Below are positions 56,768-64,000 of a DNA stretch of 64,000 nt, one piece after another. The stretch is taken from the NCBI GenBank assembly GCA_947359465.1, contig OX375878.1, forward strand, positions 82,005,627 to 82,069,626. Reading direction: 5' to 3'. The first letter of the stretch is position 1, and each line of letters begins with the position of its first letter. Both the position numbers and the translations under genes were made by a program. The notes beneath the pieces were generated by a model, which ran no database searches, had not been told where the DNA came from, and saw only the letters and a list, made by a program, of their open reading frames with translations. This DNA is from Metellina segmentata (lineage: Eukaryota; Arthropoda; Arachnida; Araneae; Tetragnathidae).

Positions 56768-57726
56768 CAGGGTTATGGTTTCTAATGCTTCTTAGTCTAG
56801 CACATATATGGGCAACCCCCGGACCGAGGGCCGGATGTGGCCCGTCCTGGTTTTTGATCCGGCCCGCGGAACATTTTAAAATCGTGCTCGAAAAAAAGTA
56901 AATATTCTCGATTCTCGCCAACAAGAGAATGAAGGAGGTAAACAAAAGCCTAAACTACTTGGGTCAGTGTTTCTCAACCTTTTTTAGTTGACAACACACT
57001 AAAAATATCTTGTATTATTTGCGGCACACCTGAATATAAAAATGTAAAAGTTTGTATTTCCAATACTACCTTATATAGTTATTATTACTAATAAAATTAG
57101 CATTGGATATGAGATGACTGAGCCTGTTTTCTTCAACAAATTAAATTTAAACGTGGTTTCAAAGTCGCCAGACAAATTATCGGCGACACATCGCGCCTCT
57201 CAATTCCACGGATAATCGGGAATAATAATTATAAATTTCTTTATTAATTGTGTCCGAGAAACGGCATTGCTCTTCTTGATTCCATTCCTTATTTGCGTTA
57301 CAAAAACATTGATACAAATCAAGAATACTCGGTCGGATAGTTCTTTTCCATGATGAAAACTAATAAATCGAAATATCGACAACCAGGCTTACAAATAAAA
57401 ATTTGGAAAACACTCTGCACCTGTGTATTAGTGGGATTGATCCCAACATTGACTATCTTGTTTCTCAAGTTCAAGCTTCTCTTTAATTTCTGGTGATTGT
57501 AAGTAAATACTTTATCAAGACAATATTATTCTGTTCATGTAACTTTACCATTCTACTTTATAACCATATAAAATAAAATAAACCTTATCATTATTATTTT
57601 TTCACCAAATCGTCTACTGCCCGCGACTTCATTAATATCCTAATGTTTAGCCCGCAACTTTCCATAGGTTGCCCATACCTGGTCTAGCAGATGCTAGATC
57701 AAGAGGCATTAGAAACCATAACCCTG
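56768..57726. repeat. Palindrome split by a hAT insertion
   Basis: CAGGGTTATGGTTTCTAATG on the left (from 56768) is the reverse complement of the sequence ending at 57726. Without the insertion the arms pair for about 34 bp with three mismatches and a 3-4-base loop. CAGGG...CCCTG ends suggest a fold-back element. A second perfect palindrome, GTCTAGCATCTGCTAGAC, lies at 57741-57758. Confidence 0.85.
56803..57681. mobile_element. Non-autonomous hAT element (879 bp)
   Basis: Left end CATATATGGGCAACC; reverse complement of right end CAGGTATGGGCAACC. Perfect 8-bp duplication GTCTAGCA (56795-56802, 57682-57689). The GGCCCGxxGAAC-rich left subterminal region is reminiscent of GTF2IRD2/Charlie-type hATs. 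Inside, CAGTGTTTCTCAACCTTTTT at 56966 followed by GCGGCACACC looks like a terminus of a second, Buster-type hAT whose other end was not found. No transposase frame remains. Confidence 0.88.
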
Positions 57727-58440
57727 AGAGAGGTCTTGGTCTAGCATCTGCTAGACTAAGTCCGTTAAATACTCGTCTTTTAAAAGTCAAAAACCATAAA
57801 ATGATTCTCTAAAAGGTCATGGAAATCCAAACCAATGCACTATAGAATGTGAACAGGGAAGCCTATGAGTTCGGCAATATGTTTAAACATGAAACATTTT
57901 ATTGCTATTTTGAAATTTGAGAGTGTTAGTAAAGCCAGTTCTGAATTTCAACAATTCTGAATCGATCGCGTAATACCTCCAAAGCACAGCCTCAACGAGT
58001 TCCCCTATAACAATCGTATAGAGTTCTCCATATATTACTTCAGATCCTGAATTTTGTGAATATTTCCTGGGATGTTATTTGGTTCAGTGACGTTAGAGTC
58101 TCCGAGGAACCTTCTTTAACATGCCCGTCTGCTATAGAATTCCCTGTACTGTTAATATAAAAAGAGATCAATTGTAAGTGGATACCCACATATTTCGACT
58201 ATGATCCTATTCAGAATTTCAAAGCCTGTTGCATTCCTGACAGTTCTAGAACTCTACATGTGCTACTGTAATCAAGATTGTACTGCATGTTCAATATTGT
58301 AGACTGGCTGGCAAAACTCAAGATACAGTAAGATAGATTTACAGCAGCTACGTTTGCTGTGACGTAAAGTGGACGTGCGAAAACGGTACAAAAATTACGT
58401 TGGTAGTCATCAAACCAGTGAGAAAAAGCAAAACGGCAAC
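57727..58440. other. AT-rich DNA, nothing recognised
   Basis: No frames with motifs; only the 18-bp palindrome at 57741. Confidence 0.4.
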
Positions 58441-58460
58441 ACGAAGAGTTACCGAAGAGA

Positions 58461-58919
58461 TACCTGGTCCATCAAGATCTGATAAAGTTAGTCAATGCCG
58501 AGATATTTCGTCCGTCAAAATGAGGTCAAGTTTGTCCATGACGAGATATTTTGTCCACCAAGATCTGGTCAAATTTGTCAATGGCGAGATATTTCATCCA
58601 TCAAGATCCAGTCAAGTTTGTCAATGGCGAGATATTTCGTGCATCAAAATCTTGTCAAATTTGTCATTGGCGAGATATTTCGTCCACCAAGATCTGATCA
58701 AATTTGTGAATGGCGATATATTTCGTCCATCAAGATCTGGTCAAATTTGTCATTCACCAGATATTTCGTCCACCAAGATCTGGTCAATTTTTAAACTACG
58801 AAATATATCCTCAAAACAAACTCCAAGAGAACGAAGATTCAAATAGGAATATGTTTTGCATCAAAGCTGGCTATTACAATACAATTTTCGAGATGAAGAA
58901 AAGCTACCAGGAGGGTAAA
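58461..58919 (+). mobile_element. piggyBac-like MITE, copy f, with 43-bp array
   Basis: About seven or eight units at period 43 (58469-58795) carry CCATCAAGATCTGGTCAAAT and GGCGAGATATTTCGTCC. The right end GCTACCAGGAGGG-TAAA (to 58919) corresponds to the right ends of the other copies. The unique stretch at 58800-58890 is not shared with them. Left terminus not identified. The 148- and 99-codon frames over the array are artefacts. Confidence 0.6.
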
Positions 58920-60389
58920 ATAATGACAGGAAAGTTAAACCGGATGACCACCTGGAACACAAGAGTAGACTTCACACCCCGTTTGTGCACTATCTATGGG
59001 GCTGGCGATGAGTTCCTATGTTAGCAGAACCTCTTTGTCTGTCTGAGCCTATGTTGTCACGTTTCGAAAATTGCTATGCACCATCTTTATATTGAATATT
59101 CTAAGGTATACAAATCGCTACATACTATATCGTTTAAGTATGAGGTTGTGAACTTTAAAAGGGGAAGTGGTGTTCTTAGATTTCCACTCCCTGTTTACTG
59201 ATCGTTGCCACCCTATATCCGCAATAGGCACTTATTTTATTGTAATGTTCATGACTCTCCTGACTGTATTTTACGTAACAGTATGGACAACCTTCGACGG
59301 GACTCTTGGCAACCTGCGCTTAACTTTTAGTTACACAGTACAGAAGTATTGGAAAGTCAGACAGCAAATGCCTGGCATTTGGTTCACTAATATTTGTAAT
59401 TAAGAATAAGCAAACCAGAAGCGTTAAATAAACTATCTTTTATATCTGGTATTTATCAACATCTGTATGGTGTCTATAGAGTTGCTGCCATGTATAATTC
59501 CGATACGACGTTACATTTTACAGATCTGCATCTTGTACATTTTATCTCTGGAGCCATTCGAGCGGGCTTCTTAGTTTTTCTGACTGTTACAGACCACTCA
59601 ACCGAAAATGTTAAAAATATATTTGTGCAGCTTATTTATCAATTTTCGAGCAGTTCACGCGGAAGACATCAGCTTTTAAGAAAGGAATCGCGTTGAAGCC
59701 TACTCTGGCCGACACCGACCGAAATCTCTGGTGTCTATATCCGTCTATTCATCGCAGCTGGGTGATCGCCAATTAATTCCTACGGACCCCCGAGATTCCC
59801 AGGGAGCCAAATGAGGTAGTCATCAACTAGATGGTCCGAAACATCCCCAGATTGGATCTTCATTTACTTCGATTCCATACGATATTTCCTCGGCAAACGT
59901 CCTGCAATGAGAAGGAATCACTGCCCGAATCATTTCGTTCCGTTTAGCCACTCAAAAGACCGGAATCTAATCGTTAATTGGAAAGATTCTTCCCCTCCCC
60001 TTCGCTCGCAGTGCGGAATCTCATTTCCGTATCTGGCAACCGATGCAGAAGCGTTATAACTTAATTACGGGGTTATTATGAATGAACATACAACGAAGTG
60101 AGCAGGCTTAGTGACTTCGACTGACGAGTTTCGCATTCTGACGAGGGAATTTGTTGTTCTAGCATGAAAGACGGGTGAATCTGGCCCACCCCGAGACGGT
60201 GGTCCCCCTCGACGTCCCCGACGCTCTCTCCCGGTTGCATTCCCCGCATTTTCCGCTGCTGTAAACACTTTTATTCGAGACGTAAGTTATGGGAAAGCGA
60301 GACTTTCTCGGAAGTTCGGTGAAAAATTGCGCTTTCGACACGACTTTTATTTTGGATTCAAAAGAAATGCATCGCAAGGCCAGCACCTC
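58920..60389. other. Mixed DNA, locally GC-rich, no gene recognised
   Basis: 59700-60290 is GC-richer, with frames of 67-79 codons that lack motifs; it may be conserved non-coding or promoter-proximal DNA, unproven. Nothing seen in 58920-59700. Confidence 0.35.
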
Positions 60390-61544
60390 TGTAATCACAT
60401 ATGGAGGTCAGAATGAGGTCAAGCCCTGACGAGAACTGTATTAAAAGTGTTTTTATACGATTTATCTAATTATCTGGTTAGGTTTTGGTTGGGTTTTAGG
60501 GCGCGAGCACCACATTCAGCGGATCTACGCCACGCAGAACAGATATCAACAGCCATATTAAACATAAATAGACACGCAACTAATTCCTGGTAACTTATTT
60601 TAGATTAAAAAAATCCTTCATAGGGGGCCAGAATCTCAGTATCGATTACCTCTGAAGTGACGTTTCTTCTTTCTGGCAATATTTTTTTCCATTTTTTTTA
60701 CACAAAAATCATTTTATATAATAAGAATTAGTAACAACTTTCGAACGCAAAGTCGAAAATCACGAGTTCAAATTGTTTACAGACAGAAGATGAAGTTTGA
60801 AGCCATATAGTAAAGTTAAACATGATTGCCAGATGTATTTTTGTGTTATAAGTAGTTTTTAAATTAATTATTTTGATAAATAAAAAAAATTAACACTTCA
60901 GAGCAAATTTTAACGTTTTAGTTTGTTAAAAAAAAGAATGCAAACAAAGTCTTACGCTTACTTTCTGTTTGCAGAAAAGTACTTCCAGTTTTAAAACGTA
61001 TCGATTAGGTAGCATTAAAGGGCCTGTACCTTTCGTTCTATGCAAGGTAAGGACAAAATTTAAACATCTATAGAAATATTAAAAAAATTGGGCTTTTATA
61101 TCAGATAAAAGTTGTATCATAGCAATTTCACACGAAAATCACGTTTTGGAAGTAATTGGATAACTTAAAAAGAACTTGTTAGGATTTGGTTCGTTTGATG
61201 AATTGGCATCTGGTTGAGAAAAAAAACTGAGCTTTGAAAATAAGACGTTTATTCTTGACTAATGAAAATCAAGCAAATATATAGTAAAGGATTGACATAG
61301 CCTGACCAGTTCACAACACATCCACCCTACTCCAGACACAACAGGAAGACTCCTCCTTTCCAGCCCTCTTTTTACACTCACCGCCATGTAGCCTTTCGGT
61401 TGCAGTTACGGATGGTGGTCTCACATTCGGTAGCAGTTAGGGGTGGTGATCTCACAGAACTCATTTACAAGTGTTTTCATACGATATCTCTAATTATCTG
61501 TTTGCATTTAAGTTTGGGTTTTCGTTCGGTTACCAAGGTTCGGT

Positions 61545-62304
61545 TACCAAGTTACAGATAGGAAATTTACAAGGAGATTTTCATAAGATATCCGAATGGG
61601 CTGTAAAATGGGGTATGTCATTTAATGTAGGGAAATGTCAAGTTCTGCATATAGGTTACAGGAACAGTGGAGCCTAGTACTGTCTGCAGGGAGTAAAGGT
61701 AAAGGAGGGAGACACAGTCAAGGATCTTGGGGTGATAATTCACAGGGATTTTAAAATGGGTCACCAATGTTCAGCTGCGGGTAAAAAGGCTAATAGGTTA
61801 TTGGGGTATATTAAAAAGACTGTAACTTCAAGGGATAAGAATATAATCTTGCCATTATATAAGGGTTTAGTAAGACCACATCTAGAACATGCTGTACAAT
61901 TCTGGGCCCCATATATGAGAAAGGACATAGAATCAATCGAAAGGGTTCAGCACAGAGCTACAAAAATAATAAAGGGGCTAGCAAATTTCGACTATAATGA
62001 ACGTTTAAGTAAGCTAAACACGTATACACTGGAAAGAAGAAGAAGGAGGGGGGATTTGATTCAGCTTTTCAAGTTTGTAAAACAAGGGGACACAGAGGGC
62101 TTAAACTTCAATAGGGATAACAGAACAAGGGGCCATGGGTATAAATTGAATAAGACACATTTTAATCGGGATTTAAGGAAAAACTACTACTTTAATAGGG
62201 TAATAGACAGTTGGAACGCGTTGCCAGAAAATATAGTTAATTCAAAGGGAGTGTACGAATTTAAGACACAATTGGATAGTCAGTGGGAATTGGAGAATTC
62301 ATAA
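61545..62304 (+). pseudogene. CR1-like reverse transcriptase, C-terminal part
   Basis: One frame runs the full length with a single internal TAG (61675-61677). It reads KISEWAVKWGMSFNVGKCQV, then VKDLGVIIHRDFK, CSAAGKKANRLLGYIKKTVT, LPLYKGLVRPHLEHAVQFWA, YMRKDIESIERVQHRATKII, and ends FKTQLDSQWELENS before a TAA at 62302-62304. This order (W..W.M.FN..KC, DLGV, KAN..LG.I.R, LVRPHLEYAVQFW, IE..QRRATK) is the thumb and C-terminal part of CR1-group reverse transcriptases. The catalytic YADD segment lies upstream of the truncation and is absent. With only one stop and no frameshift the copy is fairly young, but dead on arrival. Confidence 0.92.
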
Positions 62305-62385
62305 ACAAAGGACCAGCCTTGTTGGGCTTGAGCCTGTAGCTGGTCGTCAATATTTGTATTTGTATATTTGTATTTGATGTTATTG
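61545..62385 (+). mobile_element. 5'-truncated CR1-like LINE
   Basis: Only the C-terminal part of the reverse transcriptase and the short 3' UTR remain. The 3' end is a (TATTTG)n-type short tandem tail (62350-62379), as usual for CR1/Rex-like LINEs. Confidence 0.88.
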
Positions 62386-63250
62386 TGCATGGGTAAATAT
62401 GTGAAACAGCTGGAGCCAAGCTTAAGACTTTATTAAGACGATTTTTATTTCAGATTGAAATTAAATGAAACGCTAGGTTATCATTGATATAGTTATATGA
62501 GGAGGTTAGAATTACATCAATACCTAAATCAAACGGATATACATATGGATTGATGAAGTTTATCTAATTATCTGTTTAGGTTTGATTGATTTAGGTTGTG
62601 TTTTATAGCAACCAGGGTCATATCACATACTACCAAGCTGTGCCAAACATAAAACAACGTCAAATACATGGATATATACCCACAGCGAGTTTTGACGACT
62701 TTTATTTCAGTTTTCAAGAAATGGAATACAAAAAAGGGCATATATATCTCTATAATCATACAAGGAAGTCTGGATAGGATCAAGATTGAAATTATACTTC
62801 TACAAGCGTTTTCAAACTATTTTTCATTTATTCGTATAGGTTTTGGTCTGGTTTTTTCACTGAAGATAGGTTTCATGGCACAAGGGTTGTATGTGGTCAT
62901 GCTGTTAAAAATATAAGGCAGTCAAGTAAATAGACGTACACACAATGACAGATTCAACGATTTTATTTTAGGTTCTAAGCAAATGTATTAAAAGAAAAAA
63001 AGAGAAAAGAGGAGGAAAAAAGAGGAGAGGATTGAGAGGATTAGCATCTCTATAATCATTTAAGAAGGTCAGTATGAAGTCAATACCTTAAAATTAAATT
63101 TATCTACATATATTTTCGAATGATTTCTCTATGCATTTGTTTTGGCTTAGGCTGACCCTTGGATCATATTTGGTTATGCTGTGACAAAAATAAGACATAC
63201 ACATGTAAGTAGACATACACACAATGAAGGTTTTGCTGACTCAGAAGAAA

Positions 63251-64000
63251 GAATGACACTTAGAGTATGTTCCAGGAATCGAATCTGTGCCGTCAACACC
63301 TCGCATAATCAGTTCAGGTAAACTTGGAAGTAAAATGTATCCAGAAGAAAAAATTCATTAGTTTTAAGCACATTGAAGGATTTACTAACTATTATAAGAA
63401 TTCAGACTAATAACAAAATATACTATTTAGTTTAATTCAAAACTTTATATTTATAAAATTTTAGTTATAATGGCATGATCTGCTTTCACTTGAATTCACT
63501 CATTCATTAGAGATATAAGATGTATAAGATTCTAAAGTAAGATTAAAATATTCGAATCAATACATTAATATCTGACGTTATTTATTTCAGAATACGTATC
63601 ATGACGCTTTTTCCTTTGAATCCTTTCATTACATAGGAGAAAAAACTGATTAGATGATAACTCGAAGACACTGAATGCTTATTTTTACGATGAGAAATAA
63701 TTAAACATTGGAATATTTTAAAAGATACGTCTCAGTCTCAGAATACTAATATTTTTTTAAATTTTTTAATTATAAACTAATAGGTCTGTATTTCTATAGC
63801 TGTAGAGTGAAAAACTGATTTTCTATTTTTAATTCTACATAGGTACTTTATTTTGTAAGCCGATGATATAATTATAAATACCAATCTATGTATTCATAGT
63901 TAATTAAAAGGAATTTCTGAAAAGCTGACTTTTGCTTTAATTTTTTATAAATTTAGAAATACACACAGTATCGCATGCGTGGTGGATGATGATTTTCATA
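63251..64000. other. AT-rich DNA, nothing recognised
   Basis: No frames with motifs, no repeats of note. Confidence 0.4.

Larger units (their letters stand above)
60390..63250 (+). repeat. Diverged ~265-300-bp repeats
   Basis: Shared landmarks recur near 60465, 61490, 62570, 62830 and 63130: TCTAATTATCTGNTTAGGTTT or a diverged form, then GGTTNNGGTTTT, and downstream CATA...TAGACGTACACACAATGA. Before each comes a TCTATAATCAT...AAGGTCAG...TCAA segment. The LINE at 61545-62385 is inserted in one of them. Confidence 0.6.

Noticed and set aside
58400..59024. Frames of 99-148 codons with a repeated YFVHQDLVKFV pattern
   Set aside because: The DNA has period 43, and the pattern appears in successive frames; it is the MITE minisatellite.

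Overview
This is a 64 kb stretch of AT-rich eukaryotic DNA, almost certainly from an arthropod. The transposon families (a Tc1/mariner-superfamily element with DD41D spacing, Buster-type and CGGBP1-like hAT elements, piggyBac, a CR1-like LINE) and the retrotransposon RNase-H tail would fit an arachnid such as a spider. That placement is inference and low confidence. There are no bacterial-style operons, no CRISPR array, no convincing host gene exon and no intact tRNA or rRNA gene. The only intact protein gene I can defend is a transposase at 30168-31244 (minus). Most other long open frames are products of tandem repeats whose period is a multiple of three.

Layout. 0-9 kb: unique AT-rich DNA with a 181-bp TTAA-flanked MITE, two SINEs of one type (SINE-B), a 27-bp minisatellite that grades into a second MITE copy, and a pair of 50-bp inverted repeats. 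10-17 kb: fragments of the main SINE (SINE-A), a decayed mariner (11913-13328), a TIR element resembling PIF/Harbinger (13539-14991), short tandem repeats and another MITE. 19.2-29.1 kb: a tandem segmental duplication with SINE-A copies at its junctions. Its first copy carries a Buster-like hAT (20172-22917) that landed exactly across the end of a piggyBac element (22924-24377). The second copy keeps a site without either insertion. The third SINE is split by an Ac-like hAT (27702-28994). 30-31.5 kb: an apparently intact mariner-superfamily element with perfect 99-bp terminal inverted repeats. 32.3-35.3 kb: a diverged ~130-bp satellite interrupted by a SINE-A whose 183-bp body is amplified about tenfold. 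36.2-38.9 kb: a decayed CGGBP1-like hAT with a perfect 8-bp target duplication. 38.9-42 kb: TTAA-flanked elements with internal minisatellites. 43-45.3 kb: a LINE tail, SINEs and a long (AT)n tract. 46.3-49.2 kb: an eight-copy 227-bp array followed by a 1081-bp solo LTR. 50.9-55.7 kb: an 82-bp array made from the SINE-A head, and four further SINE copies or fragments. 56.8-57.7 kb: a hAT inserted in the loop of a palindrome. 58.4-58.9 kb: the last 43-bp minisatellite MITE. 60.4-63.3 kb: diverged ~300-bp repeats holding a 5'-truncated CR1-like LINE.

The recurring theme is that short parts of mobile elements (a MITE terminus, a MITE core, a SINE head, a SINE body and a hAT-like end) have each become tandem arrays. 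The MITE family and its terminus-derived 27-bp array are the best candidates for something not yet described. All boundaries, target duplications and frame calls were read by eye from the sequence; no database search was possible.
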